Both the position numbers and the translations under genes were made by a program. A stretch of 64,000 bases of DNA from Bacillus litorisediminis (GTDB lineage: Bacteria > Bacillota > Bacilli > Bacillales > JC228). The stretch covers positions 62,001 through 126,000 of the forward strand of contig NZ_JAKZKT010000006.1 of assembly GCF_022808645.1 (NCBI RefSeq). Reading direction: 5' to 3'. Under the pieces are notes generated by a model that was given only the letters and a program-made list of their open reading frames with translations, did no database searches and had not been told where the DNA came from. Of the stretch, positions 28,606 to 37,107 are shown piece by piece (the stretch's first letter is position 1; the number at the start of each line of letters is the position of its first letter).

Positions 28606-28967
28606 TAAAGAGCCCCTCTTTCTGTGCCCTTACCCTCAATGATTTTTTCTACATCGTCTTGGCTTAAGGCAGACTGAGATGCAATTTGCTTGATTGGAAT
28701 CCCTTGCTTATGTAAGGAAAGAACTTGATTCACTATAATTTCATTTGGTTTAACAGTATCCGCAGATAGAGGAGATGTGCTGTGATCAACAAGAAGTTCT
28801 TCCTCTAATACTTTTAATCTTTTTTTAAATTGATAGGAATCTTGGATTACCTGATAAGAAAGCTCCTCTAACTCTGTTTCCATTTGTTTGATGCGGTTAG
28901 GCATAAACATAGAAACTATGAAAATTAAAACCGATGCTGCAATTACTACATAAAGTAGAAACTCCAT
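28605..28967 (-). CDS. Small membrane protein with coiled coil and HTH-like tail
   Basis: A 120-residue protein. One N-terminal membrane helix (about residues 3-22) is followed by a Glu/Leu/Lys-rich coiled coil (about 28-62). The C-terminal segment (VLSLHKQGIPIKQIASQSALSQDDVEKII) has the spacing of a helix-turn-helix. It is the first gene of a two-gene unit with the protein above and faces the pst operon. I do not recognise a defined function. Confidence 0.65.
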   Translation of the reverse strand: MEFLLYVVIAASVLIFIVSMFMPNRIKQMETELEELSYQVIQDSYQFKKRLKVLEEELLVDHSTSPLSADTVKPNEIIVNQVLSLHKQGIPIKQIASQSALSQDDVEKIIEGKGTERGAL

Positions 28968-29396
28968 ATTATTCCACCCTTTGCTGTCAGTCTAAAATAG
29001 TTATAACATACCTGCAGTTTTTAAGGAACAAAATTGAGCAAACTTCGTCAAAATGTAATATTCCCTTGTCGCAAATAAACGAAAATCCAATGAAAATTTA
29101 CATCGAATGATAAATGACCTTCTCTTAAAAATTTTTCTTCTGTCCATACTTCAGAACTGTCATAGGACCAACATTTTACGACAAAATGTGTTTATTGTCT
29201 GAATATTTTTCAGGTGCTACCATATATATATGATGACATAAAAAAATGCAAATAAGCATACTATAGTCATTTAATCATCCCAAATCGGACATCAGTTAAA
29301 ATTGCATACTTTTTAAAAATTTGTCTGCAAATAAAAGTACAAGCTGTTGGATAAGAGGCTAAAAGATTTACAAAAAAAAGAAGGAAATGGTGGGCT
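28968..29396. other. A/T-rich divergent intergenic region
   Basis: This 429-nt gap separates two divergent units. I found no ORF with a ribosome-binding site. A 7-bp perfect inverted repeat (ACATTTT and AAAATGT, 29171-29189, 5-nt spacer) is the clearest structure and could be an operator. Nothing else stands out. Confidence 0.4.
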
Positions 29397-30017
29397 ATGA
29401 AAGCAAATCTTAATCTTTTTTCAGATTTATTGTCAATGCCGGAATCTTCGCGTCAACGCCTGGAAACAAAGAGTGTGCTAAAAAGTTATATTTGGTCGGA
29501 TGGTATGCTCACATTAACCACTTCTAAACAAAACCCTATAAATCCTATAACGTACAAATCACAAAGTTTTTCCTTAGGAACAAAGGGGAAAATTTTGAAA
29601 ATTGACTTGTGTAATCAATCCGCAATCGATCGACAGGTTAAACTTTTCTTCGAAAGTGAGTTTATTCCTCAAATTCAGCAATACGCCTATATATCTCCCA
29701 AAAATGATTGTATTTTTATTTTTAATGGAAAGAATATTCAATTAGTAAATGGCACCATTAATGGGGAATCCATAAAGCAATGTGCGGTTTTCTCTGCTAA
29801 TGAATCGAAAAAGAAAATGAAAGCCAATCTAAAAAAAGGAAAGATCGATTACCAGCCGATTGCAAGAGGAGCCCTCAGTTCCATGTTTTCACTAGAAACT
29901 GAAATACCACAAGGTGAAACAGTAACTGCCTGGGCATGGGCGGTTCAGGGGGAAACAACTCATGATGTTTTACGGTGGAATGACGAAATCAAGAAAAACG
30001 TACTAGCATTGTCCTAA
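29397..30017 (+). CDS. Hypothetical protein
   Basis: A 206-residue protein that I do not recognise. There is no signal peptide or membrane segment. Beta-rich composition, Asn/Lys/Ser-rich loops and a Trp pair near the end (TAWAWAVQGETTHDVLRW) suggest a beta-sandwich, loosely like non-catalytic domains of glycan-active enzymes. GGAAATGGTGG precedes the ATG. It stands alone between yqz-type genes and rpmG and is not part of the B. subtilis order that I recall. Confidence 0.65.
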   Translation: MKANLNLFSDLLSMPESSRQRLETKSVLKSYIWSDGMLTLTTSKQNPINPITYKSQSFSLGTKGKILKIDLCNQSAIDRQVKLFFESEFIPQIQQYAYISPKNDCIFIFNGKNIQLVNGTINGESIKQCAVFSANESKKKMKANLKKGKIDYQPIARGALSSMFSLETEIPQGETVTAWAWAVQGETTHDVLRWNDEIKKNVLALS

Positions 30018-30075
30018 AAAAAATGGTATCATAGAAAAGTCGTGTAAGATGTATTTATAGTTTGGAGGGAAAACA

Positions 30076-30225
30076 ATGCGCGTGAATATTACATTGGCTT
30101 GCACAGAATGTGGTGAGCGTAACTATATTTCCACTAAAAACAAGCGTACGAACCCAGATCGTCTTGAGCTAAAGAAATATTGCCCAAGAGAAAAACGTAC
30201 AACTGTACATCGTGAAACTAAGTAA
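30076..30225 (+). CDS. rpmG: 50S ribosomal protein L33
   Basis: A 49-residue protein beginning [17 protein letters not shown] and ending TTVHRETK, matching L33 throughout. Only one CxxC pair (Cys9, Cys12) and a single later Cys (KKYCPREK) are present, so the full four-Cys zinc ribbon is not seen, as in other RpmGA-type forms. TTGGAGGG precedes the ATG. rpmG-yqgN order is as in B. subtilis. A terminator follows. Confidence 0.95.
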   Translation: MRVNITLACTECGERNYISTKNKRTNPDRLELKKYCPREKRTTVHRETK

Positions 30226-30262
30226 GCAGCAGGATATTTATCTTCGCTGCTTTTTATTTTTT
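30224..30262 (+). terminator. Terminator of rpmG
   Basis: AAGCAGC and GCTGCTT form a 7-bp stem followed by TTTTATTTTTTTG, overlapping the rpmG stop codon. Confidence 0.75.
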
Positions 30263-30309
30263 TGTTTTGTTAAGCTCTTTGTTTAGAGTACAAGGTTGAT
30301 TGGAGTTAG

Positions 30310-30460
30310 AGGTGCGAGACTCATTCCCACTGCCTCACATTAAAAATTTCAAGAATTTTATCAAGAGCAGTGGAAATACGGGACAGGCGAGACCCCGGAG
30401 GCGATAATCGGTACCGCTCGCGGAAAGCGTTTGCCTGTAACGGAAATGAACAAGTAAGTT
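30310..30460. repeat. Dispersed Bacillaceae-type intergenic repeat
   Basis: Between rpmG and yqgN lies a G+C-richer block including GACAGGCGAGACCCCGGAGG, then CCGCTCGCGGAAAGCG and GCCTGTAACGGAAATGAAC. ACAGGCGA faces TTTGCCTGT as terminal arms. This wording (GAGACCCCG... CGGAAAGCG...GCCTG...CGGAAAT) is familiar to me as a short noncoding repeat scattered through many Bacillaceae genomes. Copy number here cannot be tested. Confidence 0.6.
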
Positions 30461-30522
30461 TAACAAAGCCTATTTTTTTGATCGAAGAGGTTTAATAGTA
30501 TTTCAAACTTAGAGGGATTCAG

Positions 30523-31092
30523 ATGAACAAGACGAAAGAATTGATTCGAAAAGAAATGAAGGGTATCCTTAAACAGCTTTCAAAACCGGAATATGAGCAA
30601 AAGTCATATTTAGTAGCAGAAAGGCTATTTAATCAACCAGAATGGAAAACCGCTAAAACAATCGGCATTACACTTTCTGTTTTTCCGGAAGTGGATACAT
30701 ATTTTATTATTAAACAAGCCTGGCTAGAGAGGAAACAGGTGGCTGTCCCAAGATGTATTGTAAACGAAAAACATTTGGACTTTAGACACCTTCGCACTTT
30801 TACCCAATTAGAAAATGTGTATATCCATTTATGGGAACCGAAGCCAGTTGAAACAGAGCTAGTTGAAAAAAAGGAGATTGACCTTCTAATCGTCCCTGGT
30901 TTAGCCTTTTCTTTAAACGGATATAGGATTGGTTTTGGCGGCGGATACTATGATCGCTATTTAGCTGATTTCCCAGGAAAAACAGTTTCTTTGGCTTTTC
31001 ATGAACAGCTTATGGACATGATTCCAATTGATTCATATGACCGAAAAGTTCAGCGAATTGTGACTGACAAAGCTATTATTGAAACTAGCTAA
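30523..31092 (+). CDS. yqgN: 5-formyltetrahydrofolate cyclo-ligase
   Basis: A 189-residue enzyme of the 5-FTHF cyclo-ligase family (methenyl-THF synthetase), which uses ATP to turn 5-formyl-THF into 5,10-methenyl-THF. The C-terminal ATP-binding motif RIGFGGGYYDRYL and the preceding LLIVPGLAF are diagnostic. AGAGGG precedes the ATG. It is located after rpmG as in B. subtilis yqgN. The glycine cleavage operon at 52 kb feeds the same folate one-carbon pool. Confidence 0.93.
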   Translation: MNKTKELIRKEMKGILKQLSKPEYEQKSYLVAERLFNQPEWKTAKTIGITLSVFPEVDTYFIIKQAWLERKQVAVPRCIVNEKHLDFRHLRTFTQLENVYIHLWEPKPVETELVEKKEIDLLIVPGLAFSLNGYRIGFGGGYYDRYLADFPGKTVSLAFHEQLMDMIPIDSYDRKVQRIVTDKAIIETS

Positions 31093-31175
31093 CTCTTGCA
31101 TATAAAAAAACAATTATGCAAATTTGAAGGATAAAGCTTCATTCTCTTGCCAAACTAAGGGTAGGAGGGATTAGT

Positions 31176-31355
31176 ATGTCTTCAATCATTAAATGGATGT
31201 TAGCAGGTGCAGCAGTTTTAACTGTTTATCGAAATCGGTATAAGATTGTCAATTTGTTATTAGGTCAGTATTTTATCCGGAAGCTGATCATACGGTATTC
31301 CATGCAGCTTCCCTTTTTACGTAACCGATTGATGCAAGGTACATTTAAGATGTAA
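31176..31355 (+). CDS. yqgO: Small membrane protein YqgO-like
   Basis: A 59-residue ORF beginning MSSIIKWMLAGAAV. A short hydrophobic N-terminus is followed by a very basic segment (YRNRYKIVNLLLG...IRKLIIRYSM). GTAGGAGGG precedes the ATG and a terminator follows, so it is a real small gene. It occupies the place of yqgO between yqgN and the rhomboid gene. Function is unknown. Confidence 0.75.
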   Translation: MSSIIKWMLAGAAVLTVYRNRYKIVNLLLGQYFIRKLIIRYSMQLPFLRNRLMQGTFKM

Positions 31356-31364
31356 TTCTAGCGG

Positions 31365-31398
31365 ACAGAAGAGGATTTACTCTTCTGTTTTTTATATA
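31365..31398 (+). terminator. Terminator after yqgO
   Basis: ACAGAAGAG and CTCTTCTGT form a 9-bp stem with a T-run. Confidence 0.88.
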
Positions 31399-31480
31399 TT
31401 TTGTAAGACAAACAGCATGTTCACAGGATAGAATAAAGATGATCGGGGTTATATGTGTTTCTTAGAGAGGGTGAAAACAA

Positions 31481-33037
31481 TTGAGTTTTCGCGAATCGTA
31501 TTTATTATGGAAACTTGCTTACGAATTAATTTCCTCAGGCAGGTATCAGCTAATTTATGAATCGCATAACGGAAAAGAATTGTGGTTAGAAAAGGTTGAA
31601 GGACATGAAGAGGCAGACCTCATCCACCTTAATCAATATGATCTGGACTGGTCGAATTGGCTGAGGCAGCACACGGATCTTTCGATTGATCAGGCACTCG
31701 ATATAAAACAAAGTTTATATAAGAAAAATCTGTCTGTTTTGAACGTATACATAACCCCATATCCCCCCGTTGATGATGGATTTGCCCCTTTATCAGAATG
31801 GTACCACCCAACAGATAGCCCTGGATTGTCATGGTACACATTGATTTTAGATCAGGCAGATCAGGATAAAACTCTAAATATCATTTCACAAATGAGCGGA
31901 TGTAAATGGAAGCAACCGTTCCTCATCACGCCTGATGAACATGATGTATTACAATTACGTGAGTACACTAAACAATGGGCCACTCATCAAAGACAAACGA
32001 TAGAAAAGACGTTTCAAAATGGGAAACCTATTTTTACTTATTTATTTGTAGCCATTCAGCTGGCTGTGTTTGCCTGGATGGAGTTGGAAGGTTCAAGTGA
32101 AGACCCTAGAACTTTACTTGAATTCGGTGCTAAATTTAACCCGCTTATCCTCGCAGGAGAATGGTACCGTCTGATTACACCAATCTTTATCCACATTGGT
32201 GTTCTCCATTTGCTGATGAATACAATGGCTTTGTATTATCTAGGTACTTTAGTGGAGAGAATCTTTGGAAGCGTGCGGTTTTTCTTCATATATATGATTG
32301 CTGGCATTATGGGGTCAATTGCTAGTTTTGCTTTCAGTCCCAATTTATCCGCTGGAGCCAGCGGAGCTATATTTGGCTGTTTTGGTGCTCTCCTTTATTT
32401 TGGAATGTTACAGCCTAAGTTATTTTTAAGAACTCTTGGTTATAACATTTTTATTGTAATTGCACTGAATCTTGCTTTGGGATTTGCAATACCAGGCATT
32501 GATAATGCTGGTCATATTGGCGGACTTGTTGGCGGATTTACGGCAACGGGTATTGTTCATTTTCCAAAAAAGTTTCGTTTTTTTACTCAAATTATTTTTC
32601 TTTTTCTTACTTTTGGAATAGGAGCGGGTCTTCTTTATTCTGGTGCCCAAAACGGAGTTAAAGCGGAGGAAGGAACATATCTTGCTCAAATGGCACAAGG
32701 ATATGTAGAAGAGGAAAATTTTGAAAAAGCATATAAGCTTCTCAATTCCTACGATTTTGATAACGGGGAACCCTCCGCTGATATTTATTTCATGATGTCG
32801 TACATCGAAATTCAGTGGCAGCAGTATGAATTGGCAGCTACACATTTAAAAAAAGTTATTGAAATCGATCCTAAATATCATCAAGCTTATTACAACTTAG
32901 CGCTCCTGTATTATCATGATGGTAAAATAGAGGAGGCTTACGAATTTGCTACACAGGCTAGAGATATCAAACCAAATGATGAGCAATATCGCAGCTTAGT
33001 AGATGAACTCACTCAATTTGTTGGCGGAGAACTATAG
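31481..33037 (+). CDS. gluP: Rhomboid intramembrane serine protease with TPR tail
   Basis: A 518-residue YqgP/GluP-type rhomboid. A soluble N-terminal domain (about 1-175) precedes six or seven membrane segments. The catalytic Ser is in GASGAIFG (Ser294) and the His in NAGHIGG (His345). Two TPR-like repeats occupy about residues 410-510. B. subtilis YqgP cuts the magnesium transporter MgtE and other membrane proteins; the substrate here is not known. The start is TTG behind GAGAGGGTGA. Its 3' end overlaps the convergent next gene by 29 nt. Confidence 0.92.
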   Translation: MSFRESYLLWKLAYELISSGRYQLIYESHNGKELWLEKVEGHEEADLIHLNQYDLDWSNWLRQHTDLSIDQALDIKQSLYKKNLSVLNVYITPYPPVDDGFAPLSEWYHPTDSPGLSWYTLILDQADQDKTLNIISQMSGCKWKQPFLITPDEHDVLQLREYTKQWATHQRQTIEKTFQNGKPIFTYLFVAIQLAVFAWMELEGSSEDPRTLLEFGAKFNPLILAGEWYRLITPIFIHIGVLHLLMNTMALYYLGTLVERIFGSVRFFFIYMIAGIMGSIASFAFSPNLSAGASGAIFGCFGALLYFGMLQPKLFLRTLGYNIFIVIALNLALGFAIPGIDNAGHIGGLVGGFTATGIVHFPKKFRFFTQIIFLFLTFGIGAGLLYSGAQNGVKAEEGTYLAQMAQGYVEEENFEKAYKLLNSYDFDNGEPSADIYFMMSYIEIQWQQYELAATHLKKVIEIDPKYHQAYYNLALLYYHDGKIEEAYEFATQARDIKPNDEQYRSLVDELTQFVGGEL

Positions 33038-33878
33038 ATTCTCCGCTTTTTGTTTCGGTTAGTACCAAAAGATGCGTTCGATCCTTTGCCAATAAAATAA
33101 GAGGCATGATACTATCTAAAGCATCTTCTTGGGAACTGTCTGGTTTTTTAATTCCCAAATAATAATTTTTGTAAAGCCCTTCCCATAATTGCCCTATTAT
33201 TCTTTTAGTTTCGAGCAAGGAAAAACCAGGTAAGGGTCTATCATCAAATTGAGCTATTTGATTTAAAGGAAAAGCATCATATTGACCGAGATTTATATTA
33301 TATTGCTTAGATGTATTCTGCCAGCTGTTTTCTAATCGATTCCTCACGACCTGGTCAATCGTATTCTTCCATTTTTCCTGTTCCTCATTTTCGGGATGCC
33401 GGAAACTTTCGAAGGGACTAAATTGAGAATCAATGATATAAAGATAATCACTGGAAAGCTTTTGTGCGCTGCCGATTTTTTCATCCCGGTGAATTTCCGA
33501 AAAATGAAAGCTGACAGCTTGGAGTAATTGTGAATCCTTAAAAAAGAGAGTGCTTTCTTGGAAAATGTCACTTACATTTTGTTTCCATTCTCCCATCTTC
33601 CCCTTCAGCCTTCCCCCTTCATATAAAAGAGCAACATCTTGGCGGTAAAAGGCTTTTTGATCTAAAGAAGATTGGCTTTTCCAGCTGACCTCATAAGGTC
33701 CATCAGGGCTTTTTTGGTTTACAGTGAGCGTTGTATAACCAGAATTATACCTTGCTGTTGGATCCGGAGGAAAATAGGTGAAGCTTTCTTCGGCTTTATT
33801 CGCTAAGTGATAATAAAACCCCGCAAATGCAAGGACAAAAGCAGTGAAAGTCATGAAGACCCATTTGTTTTTTAACAT
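33009..33878 (-). CDS. Hypothetical signal-anchored protein
   Basis: A 289-residue protein with an N-terminal signal anchor (about residues 7-25) and an extracellular remainder rich in aromatic and polar residues. I do not recognise a domain. GGAAAGGAGG precedes the ATG. It converges on the rhomboid gene with a 29-nt overlap and no terminator between them, which would give antisense transcripts. It could be a substrate or partner of the protease, but only proximity suggests this. Confidence 0.7.
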   Translation of the reverse strand: MLKNKWVFMTFTAFVLAFAGFYYHLANKAEESFTYFPPDPTARYNSGYTTLTVNQKSPDGPYEVSWKSQSSLDQKAFYRQDVALLYEGGRLKGKMGEWKQNVSDIFQESTLFFKDSQLLQAVSFHFSEIHRDEKIGSAQKLSSDYLYIIDSQFSPFESFRHPENEEQEKWKNTIDQVVRNRLENSWQNTSKQYNINLGQYDAFPLNQIAQFDDRPLPGFSLLETKRIIGQLWEGLYKNYYLGIKKPDSSQEDALDSIMPLILLAKDRTHLLVLTETKSGESIVLRQQIE

Positions 33879-34039
33879 TTAACTATATTCCTCCTTTCCA
33901 GCATGCCTCTCAACACTATATGTTTGTCCAAAGCCTCTTATGAAGGCTTGGCCGAAATAAATGTATGTTTTTATAGGGGAAGGCCAAAAATGAATAGTAT
34001 GAAATAATGAGATGTTCGGTTAATGGGAGTTGACTGATA

Positions 34040-35509
34040 ATGACAGAAGCGAAGACCGACCTGAAATATCCCGTTTCAAAAAATTTGAAGGAAAATGTTA
34101 AAACCATAAACGATTTGCTGCAGGTAGATAAAAGCTTTGATGTCATCAGACTTGATTTAAATTATGCAGACCGTGATATGGCCATGTATTTAGTGGATGG
34201 ATTTGCCAAAGATGATATCATTCACCTGCTCATGAAGTATTTAGCTAAATTAGAGGATGGCGTGCTTGATGATGATATTTTACAGCGTCTTTTAAAACGT
34301 CATATTCCTTATATTGAGATAGGAACAATTGATGATTTAGAGATTGCTGCAGAAACAGTGCTGGCCGGTCCAACAATTCTGCTTGTAGATGGTTTAGATC
34401 AAGTCATCCAGATTGATGCAAGAACTTATCCTGCCAGAACTCCACAGGAACCGGATTTAGAAAGAGTCGTTCGCGGAGCCAGGGACGGATTTGTAGAGAC
34501 TCTAGTGTTTAATACAGCATTAACGCGAAGAAGAATCCGAGATAAATCTTTAAGAATGGAATATTTGCAAATTGGGAGAAGGTCCAAAACAGATATTGCT
34601 ATTTGTTATATTGAAGAAATTGCCGACCCAAAGCTAGTAGAAATGGTACGGGAATCGATTAAAAATATCGATACTGATGGATTGCCAATGGCTGAGAAAA
34701 CGGTGGAAGAATACATATCAGGGAGACACTGGAATCCTAATCCGGTTGTTAGGTATACAGAACGGCCAGACACAGTAGCTGTACATTTATATGAGGGACA
34801 TGTCTGTATCATAGTGGATGGCTCTCCCAGTGTTCTCATTTCACCAACTACTTTTTGGCATCACCTCCAGCATATTGAAGAATATCGCAATAAGCCGATT
34901 GTGGGAGCCTACATGAGGTTGGTCCGATTTATAGCTGTATGGGGATCTTTATTTTTATTGCCCTTGTATTATCTCGTTTCGACTCATCCAGAGTTTTTGC
35001 CAGATGCTCTAGAATTTATCGGACCAAAGGATACGGGAAATATGCCTCTGCTCTGGCAGTTTATTATCATTGAAGTAGGGTTAGATATATTAAGGATGGC
35101 AGCGATACATACCCCTAATGCATTAGGAACGGCGTTAGGCTTGGTCGCAGCTCTCATGATTGGACAAGTCGCAGTAGAGGTAGGATTATTTATCAATGAG
35201 GTGATTCTTTATTTATCCATTGCTGCAATTGGAACGTTTACAACGCCAAGTTATGAGTTAAGCCTGGCTAATCGCCTTGTACGTATATTCATTTTATTCA
35301 GTACAGCATTGTTCGGGGTTTACGGATTTGTAATTAGCACAACGATTTGGATTTTGTGGCTGACCTCAGTCCGATCCTTTAATGTTCCGTACATGTGGCC
35401 TTTTATCCCGTTTAATTATAAGGCGTTTAGAGACGTTTTAATACGTTCACCGCTGCCGCTCAAAAATAGGAGACCGCGATTTCTTCATCCTAAAGATCCA
35501 GACAGATAA
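34040..35509 (+). CDS. spoVAF: SpoVAF-type spore germination protein (GerA A-subunit family)
   Basis: A 489-residue GerA/SpoVAF family protein. A large cytoplasmic N-terminal region (about 1-290) has the GerA-typical LLVDGLDQVIQIDAR and PEPDLERVVRGARDGFVETL-like segment. Four or five membrane helices follow, and the tail ends in PLPLKNRRPRFLHPKDPDR. SpoVAF forms a channel complex with FigP (YqhR) in the spore inner membrane. No spoVA genes or B/C subunits are adjacent, so it is outside the usual spoVA operon. It may be SpoVAF or a close paralogue. A terminator follows. Confidence 0.82.
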   Translation: MTEAKTDLKYPVSKNLKENVKTINDLLQVDKSFDVIRLDLNYADRDMAMYLVDGFAKDDIIHLLMKYLAKLEDGVLDDDILQRLLKRHIPYIEIGTIDDLEIAAETVLAGPTILLVDGLDQVIQIDARTYPARTPQEPDLERVVRGARDGFVETLVFNTALTRRRIRDKSLRMEYLQIGRRSKTDIAICYIEEIADPKLVEMVRESIKNIDTDGLPMAEKTVEEYISGRHWNPNPVVRYTERPDTVAVHLYEGHVCIIVDGSPSVLISPTTFWHHLQHIEEYRNKPIVGAYMRLVRFIAVWGSLFLLPLYYLVSTHPEFLPDALEFIGPKDTGNMPLLWQFIIIEVGLDILRMAAIHTPNALGTALGLVAALMIGQVAVEVGLFINEVILYLSIAAIGTFTTPSYELSLANRLVRIFILFSTALFGVYGFVISTTIWILWLTSVRSFNVPYMWPFIPFNYKAFRDVLIRSPLPLKNRRPRFLHPKDPDR

Positions 35510-35535
35510 GACAGGAGTTAATCCTGTCTTTTTTC
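35508..35535 (+). terminator. Terminator of the SpoVAF-type gene
   Basis: AAGACAGGA and TCCTGTCTT pair over a 5-nt loop and are followed by TTTT. The stem overlaps the stop codon. Confidence 0.88.
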
Positions 35536-35622
35536 AATGGATGTAATGACTATGAATTTACTTGTGCATATTTCTTCCTTTCCATATACTTTAACTAGAA
35601 GTAAGAGAAGAGGGTAAAAAAT

Positions 35623-35838
35623 ATGAAAACATTATATGAGGTACAGCAGTTCTTAAAACAATATGGGACCATTATTTATATAGGAGACCGACTGGCGGAT
35701 TTGCGTCTGATGGAAGACGAACTTAAGGAGCTTTACCGGTCACAATTAATCGAGACAAAGGATTATCAAAGTGCAATTATGCTGATTCGCAGTCAGATTA
35801 CGAAAGAATTAGAACAAAGAGGGGTAGAGGAAAAATGA
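35623..35838 (+). CDS. yqgQ: YqgQ family protein (DUF910)
   Basis: A 71-residue cytoplasmic helical protein starting MKTLYEVQQFLKQYGTIIYI, as in the YqgQ family, which binds single-stranded nucleic acid in structural work on homologues. AAGAGGG precedes the ATG. It overlaps glcK by 4 nt (ATGA), so both are cotranslated, as in B. subtilis. Its role beside glucokinase is unknown. Confidence 0.88.
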   Translation: MKTLYEVQQFLKQYGTIIYIGDRLADLRLMEDELKELYRSQLIETKDYQSAIMLIRSQITKELEQRGVEEK

Positions 35839-36779
35839 ATGAGAAAATTTTAATAGGGATTGATTTAGGGGGCACTACAACGAAGATCGGAATGTTTTCA
35901 GAAATGGGAGAATTGCTCAATAAATGGGAAATCCCGACAGATGTAAGCAACAATGGAAAGCGAATTGTACCTTCAATTGCCAAATCAATTGAGGAGAAGC
36001 TGCATGACCTGCATATTGAAAAAAAACAAGTGATCGGTGTAGGGGTCGGAGCTCCAGGATCCGTTCATGTAGAGACAGGTTTAATTTTTGAGGCAGTCAA
36101 CCTCGGGTGGAAACAGTTTCCATTAAAAGCGGAATTAGAAAAAACAGTTGGAATCCGGGCAACTATCGACAATGATGCCAATTGTGCTGCCCTAGGCGAA
36201 ATGTGGATGGGTGCTGGAAAAGGCTCGAAAGACATGGTTTGTGTAACCCTTGGTACTGGTGTTGGCGGCGGTGTGATCACAAACAGACAAGTTGTTCACG
36301 GTATTAAAGGTGCGGGCGGAGAAATTGGACATATGACGATTGTCCCTGAGAATGGATTTTCATGTAACTGCGGAAAAACAGGCTGCTTAGAAACGGTAGC
36401 ATCTGCTACAGGGATTGTGAGACTGGCTAAACAGCACCTTGAAAGCTTTACAGGTGAAACGCTCATTGATCAAGCAGCCCTTAGTGCAAAAAGCATATTT
36501 GAGGCAGCGGAAAAAGGTGATACTCTTGCAAACCAAATCGTTGAGAAAGTAGCATTCTATCTTGGCTTAGCTCTAAGTCATCTTGGAAATACATTAAATC
36601 CTGAAAAAATTGTAATAGGCGGGGGAGTCTCTCGTGCGGGAAATACTCTGCTTGAACCTGTTAATCAGTATTTTCGCAAGTTTACTTTTCCGACGGTTCA
36701 AGAATCGACAGACTTAAGTATTGCAACCCTTGGAAATGATGCTGGTATATATGGCGCAGCATGGTTAGCACAAGAATAA
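35835..36779 (+). CDS. glcK: Glucokinase (ROK family)
   Basis: A 314-residue ROK kinase that makes glucose 6-phosphate from free glucose. Phosphate-binding motif DLGGTTTKIG, sugar-binding GAGGEIGH and the ROK zinc motif CNCGKTGCLE are visible. Active-site Asp is in IDNDANCAALGE. It is translationally coupled to yqgQ. Position and length match B. subtilis glcK (yqgR). Confidence 0.94.
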   Translation: MNEKILIGIDLGGTTTKIGMFSEMGELLNKWEIPTDVSNNGKRIVPSIAKSIEEKLHDLHIEKKQVIGVGVGAPGSVHVETGLIFEAVNLGWKQFPLKAELEKTVGIRATIDNDANCAALGEMWMGAGKGSKDMVCVTLGTGVGGGVITNRQVVHGIKGAGGEIGHMTIVPENGFSCNCGKTGCLETVASATGIVRLAKQHLESFTGETLIDQAALSAKSIFEAAEKGDTLANQIVEKVAFYLGLALSHLGNTLNPEKIVIGGGVSRAGNTLLEPVNQYFRKFTFPTVQESTDLSIATLGNDAGIYGAAWLAQE

Positions 36780-37107
36780 TAGTCCCCCTCCTATAAACAA
36801 GCAGTATTCTTACAATGTCAGAAATTAAGATTTGAACCTAGGATCTCAATCAAATGTCACAAAGGGGCTATGTGTCAATAGTCTCATTTTCAAAAAAATG
36901 GACGAGTTTGAAACCATTTTATGGTTTTATCCGTCTATAATAGGGGTAACAAAATTTACATTAAATTATTAATCTAATTATATGTAAATTTTCATTTGAT
37001 TTTTTGTTAACAACGTATTAAGATTATCCAAGGTTCAATTTCAAATCCTTTTTTTTCTAAAACTATAAATAAATTACAGGGGATGTAGTTTATAGGAGGT
37101 TATTCTT
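36780..37107. other. Intergenic region with inverted repeats before yqgS
   Basis: This 328-nt gap has no supported ORF. AAACCAT/ATGGTTT forms a small hairpin near 36910-36927. AAAATTTACAT (36951-36961) and ATGTAAATTTT (36982-36992) are perfect 11-bp inverted arms with a 20-nt spacer. The second may be an operator or leader hairpin for the LTA synthase-like gene. Confidence 0.45.
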
